Counted from the stretch's first letter, positions 8,086 to 18,002 are shown. The stretch is 64,000 nt of DNA from Armatimonadota bacterium (GCA_031459715.1 JAVKIA010000002.1:99210-163209), one strand, 5' to 3'. Notes: generated by a model from the sequence alone, not told the origin. A program made the numbers and translations.

Positions 8086-9534
8086 ATGGCGTTGCTGGTA
8101 ATCAACGGTGAGATGGTCCCGGCCAGAAGCGGCCAGCAGATGCCGGTGCTGAACCCGGCCACCGAGGAGGTGGTCGACACCGTGCCCAGGGCCGGGCCCG
8201 AGGACGTCGACGCCGCGGTGGCGGCGGCGCGGCGGGCGTTCGACACCTGGGCGAAGACCGACCCGGACGAGCGCGCCCACAAGATCCGCGAGGGCCTGGC
8301 CCGGGTCCGGGCCCACGCTCCGGAGGTGGCCGACCTCCTGGTGCGTGAGCAGGGGAAGCCGCTGCATGAGGCCAGCGGCGAGCTCACCCACTTTCTCCAC
8401 GGGATGGAGTTCTACGCGGACCTGGCCAGCAAGCAACGCGGGGTCTATGCTCCCCTGCCGTCGGCGTTGGGCAGGGCCTACGGCCTGGTGATCCGCCGGC
8501 CCGTGGGGATCTGCGCCGCCATCGTGCCGTGGAACTTCCCGCTCACGCTGATGGGTACCAAGATCGGCCCGGCGCTGGCGGCCGGCAACACCGTAGTGAT
8601 CAAGCCGGCGAGCACTACCCCACTGGCGACGCTGCGCGTCATCGGTCTGATGAACGAGGTGCTGCCGGCCGGCGTCCTCAACGTGATTACAGGCCCCGGC
8701 CCGCTGGTAGGTGAGGCGCTGGCGGGGCATCCAGATGTGCGACGTGTGGCCTTCACCGGGCAGACCACCACCGGCCGGCGGATCATGGAGGTGGCCGGGC
8801 CGTCGTTCAAACGCGTGACGCTGGAGCTGGGTGGCTCCGACCCGGTCATCGTCTGCGCGGACGCCGACCTGGACAAGGCCGTCCGCGGCGTGCTGATCGG
8901 TCGCTTCTGGAACTGCGGTCAGGCGTGTCTGGCGGCCAAGCGAGTCTACGTCTTCGCCGAGGTCTACCAGGCCTTCCTGGAAAAGCTCCTCGCCGGTGTG
9001 GCGCGCTATGAGCCGGGGGAGGGATGGGTGAAGGCGGAACGGCCCCGGATCCGCCTGGGTCCCCTGCACACCGCCGAACAGCGTCAGGAGATCGTCGAGC
9101 AACTCCAGGATGCCCTGGGCCGGGGCGCCCGGGTGGCCTATGGGGGCGCGGTGCCCGAGGGGCGCGACAAAGGGTACTTCTTCACGCCCACCGTGGTCAC
9201 CGGGGCGCCGCACGACAGCCGGGTGGTTCAGGAGGAGACATTCGGGCCGCTCCTGCCGGTGTTCAAAGTCTCGGGCATCGATGAGGCGATCCGGCTGGCC
9301 AACGACTCGGTCTACGGTCTGGGCTCGTCTATCTGGACCTACAACGTCCGGTGGATCCACCGGGCGGCCCAGGAGATCGAGGCCGGAATGACCTGGGTGA
9401 ATCAGGTCCACTATGGGTACGACGAACTGCCGTTCGGCGGGGTGAAGGCGTCGGGGATCGGACGCGAGCACGGCATCGAGGCCATGGACTACTACGTCGA
9501 GGGCAAGTCGGTGGTCGTCGGCGACCTGGAATAG
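8086..9534 (+). CDS. NAD(P)-dependent aldehyde dehydrogenase
   Basis: This 482-residue enzyme has the complete aldehyde dehydrogenase signature: PWNFPLTLMGTKIGPALAAG, the catalytic glutamate in LELGGSDP, and the nucleophilic cysteine in NCGQACLAAK. The ATG at 8086 has GAGGAGG seven bases upstream. It follows the epoxidase genes, so phenylacetaldehyde, benzaldehyde or the semialdehyde formed after ring opening are plausible substrates. It is not a PaaZ fusion: the hydratase part is absent, although a stand-alone MaoC protein lies at 24588-25061. Substrate is not determinable from sequence. Confidence 0.88.
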   Translation: MALLVINGEMVPARSGQQMPVLNPATEEVVDTVPRAGPEDVDAAVAAARRAFDTWAKTDPDERAHKIREGLARVRAHAPEVADLLVREQGKPLHEASGELTHFLHGMEFYADLASKQRGVYAPLPSALGRAYGLVIRRPVGICAAIVPWNFPLTLMGTKIGPALAAGNTVVIKPASTTPLATLRVIGLMNEVLPAGVLNVITGPGPLVGEALAGHPDVRRVAFTGQTTTGRRIMEVAGPSFKRVTLELGGSDPVIVCADADLDKAVRGVLIGRFWNCGQACLAAKRVYVFAEVYQAFLEKLLAGVARYEPGEGWVKAERPRIRLGPLHTAEQRQEIVEQLQDALGRGARVAYGGAVPEGRDKGYFFTPTVVTGAPHDSRVVQEETFGPLLPVFKVSGIDEAIRLANDSVYGLGSSIWTYNVRWIHRAAQEIEAGMTWVNQVHYGYDELPFGGVKASGIGREHGIEAMDYYVEGKSVVVGDLE

Positions 9535-9576
9535 TTCGTGCCGCCGCATCGTCCCTCGACGATCAGGAGGGGAAGG

Positions 9577-10377
9577 ATGGCCGTCGAGTACACGCGCGAA
9601 GGGTCGGTGGGGTTCATCACCCTCAACCGCCCGCCCGCCAACTCCTACGAGATCACCTTCATGGAGGAGCTGGAGCGGGCCATTCGGGCGGCCGCCGAGG
9701 ATGCCGGGGCCCGGGCGGTGGTCGTCCGCAGCGCGCTGGAGAAGTTCTTCTGCGCCGGTGCCGACATCAAAGCCTTCGGCGAGAACACCCCCGAACAGAA
9801 CATGGCGATGTGCCGCCTGGCCCACCGCGCGCTGGCCCGCATTGCCGCCGTTCCCAAGGTCTTCATCGCCCAGATCGCCGGGCACGCGCTGGGGGGAGGC
9901 CTGGAGATAGCCCTGGCCTGCGACCTGCGCTTCGGCGCCGACGGCACCTACAGCCTGGGCGTCCCCGAGGCGACCCTGGGACTGCTGCCCGGCAACGGCG
10001 GCACGCAGCGCCTGCCGCGTCTGATCGGCTGGAGCCGGGCGCTGGACCTGATGATCACCGGCCGGCGCATCTCACCCGGAGAAGCGCAGGCCCTGGGGAT
10101 CCTGGACCGGGTGTTTCCTCCTGACCGTCTCGACGCCGAGACCCTCGCCTACGCCCAGGCGCTGACCGAAGGCTCCGCCTCGGCGATCGGGGCCATCAAG
10201 CTGGCCGTGCACCAGGGGCGGGAACGGCCGCTGGACGACGGGCTGCGCATCGAGCGTGAGCTGCTGGACGGCCTCTTCCGCAGTCCGGACGGCCAGGAGG
10301 GGGTGCGCGCGTTCATTGAAAGACGCAAGCCACAGTTCGCTCCGATAGTGGAACCGGCAGATCTGCAGAGGGGGTGA
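9577..10377 (+). CDS. Enoyl-CoA hydratase/isomerase (crotonase family)
   Basis: The 266-residue protein has the oxyanion-hole motif AGADIKAF, the first catalytic glutamate in GGGLEIALACDLRF and the second in GVPEATLGLLPGNGGTQRLPR. Both glutamates suggest hydratase activity, as in PaaF, rather than an isomerase lacking one. The ATG at 9577 has an AGGAGGGG ribosome site. It probably works in the beta-oxidation-like steps after ring opening, but PaaG-like isomerase action cannot be excluded. Confidence 0.88.
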   Translation: MAVEYTREGSVGFITLNRPPANSYEITFMEELERAIRAAAEDAGARAVVVRSALEKFFCAGADIKAFGENTPEQNMAMCRLAHRALARIAAVPKVFIAQIAGHALGGGLEIALACDLRFGADGTYSLGVPEATLGLLPGNGGTQRLPRLIGWSRALDLMITGRRISPGEAQALGILDRVFPPDRLDAETLAYAQALTEGSASAIGAIKLAVHQGRERPLDDGLRIERELLDGLFRSPDGQEGVRAFIERRKPQFAPIVEPADLQRG

Positions 10378-10385
10378 GGAGTGCC

Positions 10386-11576
10386 ATGCGGACCATGATT
10401 GCGGCCGCCGCCATCCTGACGCTCTTGGCGGCGACCCTGGGGCCGGCCGCGGCGCAGCCGCAGCCGGTGCGGATCGCCTTTCTCAGTTCGCTCAGCGGTC
10501 CATTCGCCTTCTGGGGCGTCAACGCCCGGGACGGCATGAAGATGGCCGTCGCGGAGGTGAACGCCGGCGGCGGGGTGCTGGGGCGGCCACTCGAGCTGGT
10601 GGAACGGGACGACCGGAACAACCCGGCGGAGGCCATCACGGCCTTTCGGTCCCTGGTGGAGCGGGACCGGATTGTCGCGGCCGGAGGGGTGATCTCCAGC
10701 GATGTGGCCCTGGCCGCAGCTCGCGAGGCCGAGAGCCTGCGCGTTCCTCTCTTTCTGACCATGGCCGGCTCCCACGCCATCCTCACCCGCCGGACCCGGT
10801 TCACCTTCCGGACGTGCCTGGTGGCCGCGCCGATGTACGTCCAGGCCATCGCGGGGATGGTGCAGCGAGAAAAGTACACGCGTGTGGGAGCCATCGTCGC
10901 CGACTATGCCTGGGGACACTCCATCCGGGAGGCGTTTGAGCGGTATGTGGCTCCCCTGCCCGGCGTCCGCACGCAGCAGGAGGTCGCGCCGGTGGTTACG
11001 CCTGACTTCACGCCATACCTGCGGCGGCTCCAGCCGCTGAATCCTCAGCTGCTGGTGGCGGCGGGCCATCCTCCGGGCAACCCCACCATTGTCCGCCAAA
11101 TGTGGGAGCTCGGCATGACGGCGCCGGTGATCGGCTCCGTGTTGCCGCCGGAGTTGATGGTGCAGCGGGCGGGGGACGCCGTCTACGGCCGCTTCCAGGA
11201 CTACTCCTGCGTCGACTTTCAGAACCCTACCTGGGCGCGTCTCGCCGCCAGGTTCCACACCGAGTACAAGCGCTACTTCGACAACAGCGCGCTCTCCGGG
11301 TATGTCATCGTCAAGATGGTGGCGGACGCCGCCCGGCGGGCGAAGAGCACGGACCCGCCGGTACTCGCGGACACGATTCGCAAGGGGCGCTTCATCCAGG
11401 CCGGCCACGGCTGGCCCCTCTCCTATACTGAATGGGGAGAGATGAAGGAAGCTCGCCCGATCATCTTTGTCATCGAGCGTGGGGAGGCCCCCGGCGGTGC
11501 CAACCCCGGCGCGGGCTGGTTCCAGAAGTGGCTGTTCCGTCCCCCGGCCGTCGAGCCGTATGTCCCCGCAGAGTGA
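10386..11576 (+). CDS. Liv-type ABC importer, substrate-binding protein
   Basis: This 396-residue secreted protein begins with a signal peptide (MRTMIAAAAILTLLAATL, cleavage after AAAQ) and then the LivJ-type receptor fold (VRIAFLSSLSGPFAFWG, GGGVLGRPLELVERDD). The ATG at 10386 follows AGGAG. It heads a complete five-gene importer within the aromatic cluster, so an aromatic carboxylate is a more likely ligand than a branched-chain amino acid; that is inference from context. Confidence 0.88.
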   Translation: MRTMIAAAAILTLLAATLGPAAAQPQPVRIAFLSSLSGPFAFWGVNARDGMKMAVAEVNAGGGVLGRPLELVERDDRNNPAEAITAFRSLVERDRIVAAGGVISSDVALAAAREAESLRVPLFLTMAGSHAILTRRTRFTFRTCLVAAPMYVQAIAGMVQREKYTRVGAIVADYAWGHSIREAFERYVAPLPGVRTQQEVAPVVTPDFTPYLRRLQPLNPQLLVAAGHPPGNPTIVRQMWELGMTAPVIGSVLPPELMVQRAGDAVYGRFQDYSCVDFQNPTWARLAARFHTEYKRYFDNSALSGYVIVKMVADAARRAKSTDPPVLADTIRKGRFIQAGHGWPLSYTEWGEMKEARPIIFVIERGEAPGGANPGAGWFQKWLFRPPAVEPYVPAE

Positions 11577-12336
11577 CGGACCGTTCCTGGAGTGCCACCG
11601 GCTCACCAAGATGTTCGGGGGCATGGTGGCGGTGGCGGAGGTGAGCTTAGCGGTCTCTCCCCGGAGCATCGTGGGGCTTATCGGCCCCAACGGGGCCGGG
11701 AAGACTACCGTGCTCAACCTGATCAGCGGTGTCCTCCGTCCCAATGCCGGTACCGTCCGGCTGCGCGGACGGGACATCACCGGGCTCGCCCCCCACGCCG
11801 TGGCGCGGCTGGGCGTGGGACGTGTGCTCCAGATCCCCCGGCTCTTCCCGGGGATGACCGTGCTGGAGAACGTGACGGTGGGGGCGCTGTTCGGCGACGG
11901 ATCTCCTCGGCGGTCTCAAGCAGAGGCCCGGCGCCAGGCCCAGGAGACCCTGGCCCTGGTGGGACTGGAGGACAAACAGGACCAGCCCGTCGCCAGGCTA
12001 ACATTACAGGAGAAGAAACTGGTGGACCTGGCCCGCGCCCTGGCGGCTCGGCCCCAGTTGATCCTGATCGACGAGGTGATGAGCGGACTCAACCCGGGGG
12101 AGGTCGAGGAGTGCGTGCAGTTGCTCCGCCGCGTGCGGGATGAGCGGCACGTGGCCATTATCTGGGTGGAGCACGTGATGAAAGCCATCATGAGCGCCGC
12201 CGAGCGCGTCTTCGTCCTGAACTACGGTCGGTTGATCGCCGCGGGCACGCCCGATGTCATCGCCAGGGACCCGGCCGTCATCCAGGCGTACCTGGGTGTG
12301 ACGGAACCGGCGCAGCGGGGAGGGCCAAGCCGCTAG
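11560..12336 (+). CDS. Liv-type ABC importer ATPase, LivG-like
   Basis: The 258-residue ATPase has Walker A GPNGAGKTT, Walker B LILIDEVMSGLN and the switch histidine in WVEHVMKAIM. The signature region reads LTLQEKKLVDLARALA, the degenerate form common in LivG proteins. The ATG at 11560 overlaps the end of the binding-protein gene by 17 bp. It energises uptake with the LivF-like ATPase that follows. Confidence 0.9.
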   Translation: MSPQSDGPFLECHRLTKMFGGMVAVAEVSLAVSPRSIVGLIGPNGAGKTTVLNLISGVLRPNAGTVRLRGRDITGLAPHAVARLGVGRVLQIPRLFPGMTVLENVTVGALFGDGSPRRSQAEARRQAQETLALVGLEDKQDQPVARLTLQEKKLVDLARALAARPQLILIDEVMSGLNPGEVEECVQLLRRVRDERHVAIIWVEHVMKAIMSAAERVFVLNYGRLIAAGTPDVIARDPAVIQAYLGVTEPAQRGGPSR

Positions 12337-12340
12337 GTGT

Positions 12341-13042
12341 ATGCTGTCCGTTGAGGGATTGGCGACGGCCTACGACGACATCCCCATCCTGCGGGACGTC
12401 AGCCTGAAGGTCCGGCGGGGCGAGGCTGTGGGGGTGATCGGCCCCAACGGGGCGGGCAAGACTACCCTCCTGCGCACCATTGCCGGACTGGTGCGGCCGC
12501 GTGCCGGGAGCATCGCCTGGGAAGGCCTGCGGCTGGACGAGCTGCCAGCGCACGTGGTGGCGCGGCTCGGCATCGTGTACGTGCCGGCCGAGCGCGAGCT
12601 GTTCCCGCAGATGACGGTCCTGGAGCACCTCCGGCTGGGAACCTACCCGCACCCCGCCGGCTTCAAGGCCCGCGTCGAGTTCGTCTACGACCTGTTCCCG
12701 CGACTGGCGGAGCGCCGCCACCAGCGGGCGGGGACCCTGAGCGGCGGAGAACAGCAGATGCTGGCCATCGCCCGCGGCGTAATGATGCAGCCCCAGGTCC
12801 TGCTCCTCGACGAGCCCTCCACGGGCCTGGCCCCCCTGCTGGTGGCGGAACTATACCACCAGCTCGGCCGGCTGCGTGACGCCGGCCTCACCGTCCTGCT
12901 GGCCGAGCAGCAGGTGCCGCGGGCGCTGGAATTCTGCGAGCGCCTGTACGTGCTGGAGAACGGAGAGGTGGTTCTGGCGGGGGCCCCGGACGACCTCCTG
13001 GCAGACTCCGCGCTGAAGCGCGCCTACCTGGGGGTGGCCTGA
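12341..13042 (+). CDS. Liv-type ABC importer ATPase, LivF-like
   Basis: The 233-residue ATPase has Walker A GPNGAGKTT, a canonical LSGGEQQMLAIARG signature and Walker B VLLLDEPSTGLAP. The order G-F-H-M after the binding protein is standard for this importer class. It starts 4 bp after the LivG-like stop and is co-transcribed with it. Confidence 0.92.
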   Translation: MLSVEGLATAYDDIPILRDVSLKVRRGEAVGVIGPNGAGKTTLLRTIAGLVRPRAGSIAWEGLRLDELPAHVVARLGIVYVPAERELFPQMTVLEHLRLGTYPHPAGFKARVEFVYDLFPRLAERRHQRAGTLSGGEQQMLAIARGVMMQPQVLLLDEPSTGLAPLLVAELYHQLGRLRDAGLTVLLAEQQVPRALEFCERLYVLENGEVVLAGAPDDLLADSALKRAYLGVA

Positions 13043-13070
13043 CGGTGGGCGCGACGGTGGCGTCGCGGCC

Positions 13071-13931
13071 GTGGTGATCGCCGTCCTGATCGACGGGATG
13101 GTGCAGGGGCTACAGCTGGGGCTACTCGGGGTCGGCATCACCCTGGTCTACGGCCTGGGCGGCGTGCTGAACCTGGCCCACGGGCAGCTGGCCGTGACCA
13201 CGGGGGTAGCGGCGGCCCTGCTCATCGGCGCTGGCCTCCATCCCGCGCCCGCCGCCATGCTCGGGGTCCTGGGCGCCGGTCTGCTGGGTGTGGTCATGGA
13301 TCGGACGCTGTTGCGACCTGCGTACCGTCGCCGGGGGGAAGAGCGGCTCCTGCTGGCGCTTATCCTGACCCTGGGCTTCGCCTTCGTCGTCGACGGCTTC
13401 CTGGCCTATCGCTATCCGAGCGTGGCGCTGACGCTGCGGCTGCCGGCCCCCGCCGTGGTCCTGGCAGGGGTGCGCATCCGCACGGTCAGCCTGGCGGTGG
13501 CAGGTCTGGGGCTGGCGGCCTTTGTCCTCCTGGGCCTGTTCCTGCGGAGCACGCTCCTGGGAAGCGCGGTGCGCTCCATCATGCAGAACGAGACGGGCGC
13601 GGTCCTGTGCGGCATCGACGTGGACCGGGCGCGCACCATCGTCGTCGGCCTGAGCGCCCTCCTGGCGGGGCTGGCCGGTCTGGCCCAGGGGCTCTTCTCG
13701 CACGTGGGGCCGGAGATGGGGCCGGAGTTCACCGTCCTGGCCCTCATCGTTGCGGTTGTCGGTGGGGTGCGCAGCCTGACCGGTACCTTCGTCGCCGGCC
13801 TGCTCCTTGGCCTGGTGAATGCCTTTTCCAGCTTCTACGTGGGGACATATCTCACGTGGATCCTGCTCCTCCTGGCGGCTCTGCTCACCCTGCTGGTGCG
13901 CCCCGAGGGCCTGCTGGCCTACTGGACATGA
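13071..13931 (+). CDS. Liv-type ABC importer permease, LivH-like
   Basis: The 286-residue membrane protein has about eight hydrophobic segments and the LivH features LVYGLGGVLNLAHGQL near the N-terminus and the cytoplasmic loop SAVRSIMQNETGAVLCGI that contacts the ATPase. Tandem GTG codons at 13071 and 13074 are the start. Its stop overlaps the LivM-like gene as ATGA. Confidence 0.9.
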   Translation: MVIAVLIDGMVQGLQLGLLGVGITLVYGLGGVLNLAHGQLAVTTGVAAALLIGAGLHPAPAAMLGVLGAGLLGVVMDRTLLRPAYRRRGEERLLLALILTLGFAFVVDGFLAYRYPSVALTLRLPAPAVVLAGVRIRTVSLAVAGLGLAAFVLLGLFLRSTLLGSAVRSIMQNETGAVLCGIDVDRARTIVVGLSALLAGLAGLAQGLFSHVGPEMGPEFTVLALIVAVVGGVRSLTGTFVAGLLLGLVNAFSSFYVGTYLTWILLLLAALLTLLVRPEGLLAYWT

Positions 13932-14881
13932 GGGAACGACCGCGCTCCAGACGGATGATACCGGTCCTGGTAACGGGGGCGGTCCTGGCCCTCCTCCCGT
14001 GGGTCTTCGGCACTGGCGGCTACTCTCTGCGCATCACCACCCTGATGCTGGTCATGATCATCTACACCGTAGCATTCAACATCATCTTCGGACACACCAG
14101 ACAGCTCTTTCTCTGCCTGGGCGCCCTGGCCGGACTCTCCGCCTACCTGTCGGTGATTCTGGTGCGGGAAGCGCGGCTGGCCCCGGCGGCGGGCATTGCC
14201 CTGGGCACTCTGGGGGCTGGCACGCTGGGCGCGTTACTCAGCTACGTGGCCGCCCGCCGGGGGCTCGGGGTAATCTTCGCGGGCATCGTGACCCTGGTGG
14301 TGTCACTCATCTTCCAGAACCTCCTCCTGGGGCTCCGGCGGTACACGAACGGCGAAACCGGGATCGTCACCCAGGGGCTGGGGGTTGGTCTAGCCGGATA
14401 CCCGGTGGTCGCGTACTACGCCCTCCTGGCCCTCCTGGTCCTGGCCCTGGGGGTGTACCGGTGGCTCATGGACGGCCGGCCCGGGCTGGCCTTCGGCGCG
14501 CTCAGCGAGGACGAGCTGACCGCGGAGCTGGCCGGGATCGACGTGACGCGCTACAAGGTGCTGGCGGCCGCGGTGGGATCGGGCCTGATCGGCCTGGCCG
14601 GAGCCCTGTTCGCCGACTTCAACGGGTTCATCAGTCCCAGCATCTTCTCCCTGGCGCACATCGACATCGTGGTCCTTATCGCCCTGCTGTTGGGCGGGAT
14701 GCGGACGCTGCTTGGGCCTGTCATCGGTGCCGCCGCCTTCACCCTTATCGACGAGCTTGTGCGACCGTTCGGGCAGGCCACGGTGCTGGCGTACGGCGTT
14801 CTGCTGATCGTTCTTTTCCTGGCGTTTCGGCAGGGACTGGTACCGTTCGTGCGTCGCCTGGCCCGCGTGCCTGTGCCCTGA
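13928..14881 (+). CDS. Liv-type ABC importer permease, LivM-like
   Basis: The 317-residue permease has multiple transmembrane helices and LivM-type motifs (IIYTVAFNIIFGHTRQLFL, and the loop FGALSEDELTAELAGIDVTRYK). The pore-partner glycines after GHTRQ differ from typical LivM (usually G-L-SLG), which may reflect a non-amino-acid substrate. The ATG at 13928 overlaps the LivH-like stop by 4 bp. Confidence 0.9.
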   Translation: MRERPRSRRMIPVLVTGAVLALLPWVFGTGGYSLRITTLMLVMIIYTVAFNIIFGHTRQLFLCLGALAGLSAYLSVILVREARLAPAAGIALGTLGAGTLGALLSYVAARRGLGVIFAGIVTLVVSLIFQNLLLGLRRYTNGETGIVTQGLGVGLAGYPVVAYYALLALLVLALGVYRWLMDGRPGLAFGALSEDELTAELAGIDVTRYKVLAAAVGSGLIGLAGALFADFNGFISPSIFSLAHIDIVVLIALLLGGMRTLLGPVIGAAAFTLIDELVRPFGQATVLAYGVLLIVLFLAFRQGLVPFVRRLARVPVP

Positions 14882-14918
14882 GCAGCCGGCCGGGTTGCGG
14901 TGCCCCTGGAGGCGTGGG

Positions 14919-16358
14919 ATGGCTGAGATGTTCATCGACGGGCAGAGCGTCTCGTTCGCCGGGCTTGACCGGCTGGCCGTGACGAACCCGGCCAGCGGCG
15001 AGGTCATCGACACCGTGCCCCGGGGCGGATCCTCCGAGGTCGACGCGGCCGTCAACGCCGCGGCCACGGCTTTTCCCGCCTGGCGCGACCTCCCCGCCGC
15101 CCGCCGCGGGGAGCTCGTGGCCGCCGCGGCGCGCGCCGTCCTGGGGCGGCTGGACGAGCTGGCCCCGCTGCTCGTGGCCGAGCAGGGCAAACCCCTCCGC
15201 GAGGCCCGTCTGGAGATCCGGCGCTTCGTGCACACGCTGGAGTACTACGCCGGCCTGGCCAAGAACCTCCGGGGCGGATACGTACCCAACCTCGACCAGG
15301 GCGCCTACGGAATGATCCTCAAGCAGCCCATGGGTGTGGTGGCCGCCATCGTCCCCTGGAACTTCCCGGTGTCGCTGCTGGGCAACAAGCTGGGCCCCGC
15401 CCTGGTGGCCGGCAATACCGTTGTGGCCAAGCCGGCGGAGACCACCCCGCTCGCCACCCTGCGCGTGGCGGCCATCATGCACGCCGCTGGTGTGCCCTCC
15501 GGGGTGTTCAACGTCGTGACCGGTCGGGGCTCCGAGGCCGGCCGGGCGCTGGTGGAACACCCCCGGGTGCGCAAGGTGGCGTTCACCGGCTCCACGCCCG
15601 TGGGCAGGGAGATCCTGGCCCGCGCGGCGGCCGACCTCAAGCGCGTCACGCTGGAACTCGGCGGCTCCGATCCCATGATCGTCTGCGACGACGCCGATCT
15701 GGAGACCGCCGCCGGCGCGGCCAGCGTGGGGCGCTTCTTCAATTGCGGGCAGGCCTGCCTGGCGGTGAAGCGGCTCTACGTCTTCGAGCGCGTGGCCGAC
15801 GAGTTCCTCCGCCACCTGCAGGCCCGCGTCGGCAGGTTGCGTCTGGGGCCGGGCGACGCCGAGGGGGTCCTGATCGGGCCGCTACACACCGCACAAGGGC
15901 GCGAGACCATCGAGGCCCAGGTGGCCGACGCCCTGGCTGGCGGCGCCAGGGTCCTGCTGGGCGCCAGGCGTCCCGCCGGGGCGACCTTCGCCCGCGGCTT
16001 CTTCTACGAGCCCACGGTGCTGCTGGAGCCCGCGCCCGATGCCCGCGTGGCCCGCGAGGAGGTCTTTGGTCCCGTGCTGCCCGTCTGGCGCGTGCGCGAC
16101 CTGGATGACGCCATCCGCCGGGCCAACGACTCGATCTACGGGCTGGGGTCGTCTATCTGGACCCGCGACCTGGACCGCGCCTCGTATGCCGCCGAGCGGC
16201 TGGAGGCGGGGTGGACCTGGATCAACTCGCCGCCCAAGATCTATGACGAACTCCCCCACGGCGGAGTCAAGCAGAGCGGGATCGGCAAGGAGCACGGCAG
16301 CGAAGCCCTCGATTACTATATGGAGACAAAGTCGGTGGTGGTGCGCAGGTCCTCGTGA
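14919..16358 (+). CDS. NAD(P)-dependent aldehyde dehydrogenase, second copy
   Basis: The 479-residue enzyme has PWNFPVSLLGNKLGPALVAG, the catalytic glutamate in LELGGSDP and the nucleophile in NCGQACLAVK. It is clearly related to the dehydrogenase at 8086-9534 (shared VIDTVPR/VVDTVPR, EQGKPL, YGLGSSIWT and SGIG-EHG blocks) and is probably an ancient duplicate with a different aldehyde substrate. The ATG at 14919 follows TGGAGGCG. It precedes a benzoate-CoA ligase gene by 15 bp, which hints at an aromatic aldehyde-to-acid-to-CoA route. Confidence 0.88.
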   Translation: MAEMFIDGQSVSFAGLDRLAVTNPASGEVIDTVPRGGSSEVDAAVNAAATAFPAWRDLPAARRGELVAAAARAVLGRLDELAPLLVAEQGKPLREARLEIRRFVHTLEYYAGLAKNLRGGYVPNLDQGAYGMILKQPMGVVAAIVPWNFPVSLLGNKLGPALVAGNTVVAKPAETTPLATLRVAAIMHAAGVPSGVFNVVTGRGSEAGRALVEHPRVRKVAFTGSTPVGREILARAAADLKRVTLELGGSDPMIVCDDADLETAAGAASVGRFFNCGQACLAVKRLYVFERVADEFLRHLQARVGRLRLGPGDAEGVLIGPLHTAQGRETIEAQVADALAGGARVLLGARRPAGATFARGFFYEPTVLLEPAPDARVAREEVFGPVLPVWRVRDLDDAIRRANDSIYGLGSSIWTRDLDRASYAAERLEAGWTWINSPPKIYDELPHGGVKQSGIGKEHGSEALDYYMETKSVVVRRSS

Positions 16359-16373
16359 GGGGAGGGGGCGCGG

Positions 16374-17930
16374 ATGGTGGAGGTACCGTTGCAGTACAAT
16401 GCCTCGCTTGTGCTGGACCGCAACGTGGAAGCGGGGCGGGCCGGCAAGGTGGCCATCAGGTGCGGGGACGAGCAGGTCACCTACGGAGACCTGCTGGCAC
16501 GGGTCTGCCGGTGCGGTAGCGCCTTGCAGCGGCTGGGGGTGCGGCGGGAGGAGCGGGTGGTCATGGTGCTCAACGACACGCCCGCCTTCCCCACGGTCTT
16601 CTACGGCGCGCTACGCATCGGCGCGGTGCCGGTGCCGACCAACCCGCTGCTGCGGTGGGAAGATCACCGCTACTTCATCCAGGACAGCTATGCCCGGGTG
16701 GTGGTGACGGACCTGGAGCACCTGGAGAAGGTCCGGCAGGCCGCCGAAGGCGTCGCCGACCCGGTCACGCTTGTCGTGGCCAACGGCCGGGCGGAGGGGG
16801 CGCTGGCGCTGGACGACCTGCTGGCCTCAGGCCTGCCCGACCTGGCGCCCGCCTCCACCCACCGCGACGACATGGCCTTCATCCTCTACAGTTCCGGCAG
16901 TACCGGACTCCCCAAGGGCGTGGTGCACCTGCACCACGACATCCCCTACACGTGTGAGACCTACGCCCGGCACGTACTGCAACTCACCGACGCCGACATC
17001 ACCTACTCCGCGGCCAAACTCTTCCACGCCTACGGCCTGGGCAACAACATGACCTTCCCCTACTGGGCGGGTGCGGCCACGGTCCTGGTGCCGGGGCGCC
17101 CGGCTCCCCAGCCGGTGCTGGAGACAATACAGCGGTTCCGGCCCACGGTGTTCTTCGGGGTACCCACCCTGTACAACGCCATCCTCAACTTCCCCGACTG
17201 CACGCGCTACGACCTCTCGTCGCTGCGACTGTGTGTCTCGGCGGCCGAGGCCCTCCCGGCCGAGATCTGGCGGCGGTGGAAGGAGACGTTCGGGCTGGTC
17301 ATTCTCGACGGCATCGGCACCACCGAGATGCTGCACATCTTCGCCTCCAACACCCGGGAGGCGCTCCGCCCCGGCTCCAGCGGGAAGCCGGTGCCGGGCT
17401 ACGAGGTCAAGATCGTGGATGATGAGGGGCGGCCGGTGCCGCCCGGCGGCGCTGGCCACCTGATGGTCAAGGGGGACTCGGCGGCGCCCTACTACTGGCA
17501 CTTCCACGAGAAGTCCAAGGCCACCATGGTCGGTGAGTGGATGCGCACCGGTGACTGGTACCGGATGGACCGGGAAGGCTTCCTCTGGTACGAAGGCCGC
17601 TCGGACGACATGCTGAAGGTCGGGGGCCTGTGGGTCTCCCCCATCGAGGTGGAGAACAGCCTGATCGAGCACCCGGCGGTGCGGGAGGCCGCGGTGGTGG
17701 GGATCGAGGTCGAGGGCCTGACCAAGATGAAGGCCTTCGTCATTCTGCGGGAGGGGTTTGTGGGGTCGGCGGCGCTGGCGGCGGAGCTGCAGGAGTGGTG
17801 TAAGACGAAGCTGGAGCGGTATGAGTACCCGCAGTTCGTGGAGTTCGTGGCCGACCTGCCCAGGACGGTGACGGGGAAGATCCAGCGATTCAAGCTACGG
17901 CAGGCCCACCCCACGCCGGCCTCGTCGTAG
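16374..17930 (+). CDS. Benzoate-CoA ligase family enzyme (aryl-CoA synthetase)
   Basis: This 518-residue adenylate-forming enzyme has the P-loop-like YSSGSTGLPKG, the acid-binding region SAAKLFHAYGLGN, DGIGTTEMLHIF, the hinge YEGRSDDMLKVGG and the catalytic lysine in RTVTGKIQRF. The IGTTEMLHIF block is characteristic of benzoate and 4-hydroxybenzoate CoA ligases. With hcrCAB nearby, 4-hydroxybenzoate is an attractive substrate: ligation would produce the reductase substrate. Specificity is inferred. Confidence 0.85.
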   Translation: MVEVPLQYNASLVLDRNVEAGRAGKVAIRCGDEQVTYGDLLARVCRCGSALQRLGVRREERVVMVLNDTPAFPTVFYGALRIGAVPVPTNPLLRWEDHRYFIQDSYARVVVTDLEHLEKVRQAAEGVADPVTLVVANGRAEGALALDDLLASGLPDLAPASTHRDDMAFILYSSGSTGLPKGVVHLHHDIPYTCETYARHVLQLTDADITYSAAKLFHAYGLGNNMTFPYWAGAATVLVPGRPAPQPVLETIQRFRPTVFFGVPTLYNAILNFPDCTRYDLSSLRLCVSAAEALPAEIWRRWKETFGLVILDGIGTTEMLHIFASNTREALRPGSSGKPVPGYEVKIVDDEGRPVPPGGAGHLMVKGDSAAPYYWHFHEKSKATMVGEWMRTGDWYRMDREGFLWYEGRSDDMLKVGGLWVSPIEVENSLIEHPAVREAAVVGIEVEGLTKMKAFVILREGFVGSAALAAELQEWCKTKLERYEYPQFVEFVADLPRTVTGKIQRFKLRQAHPTPASS

Positions 17931-18002
17931 GTCTGGCGGCCCGCCGCGGTGCGGGCGCCCGGCCCGGAGCTGAGCGATGCCGTATGCCCATTCAATAAGC
18001 TC

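Noticed and set aside
7303..9885. Very long open frame on the minus strand (860 codons) opposite paaC and the aldehyde dehydrogenase
   Set aside because: It is antisense to two clear enzymes, has the composition of a codon-bias shadow in G+C-rich DNA and shows no domain.
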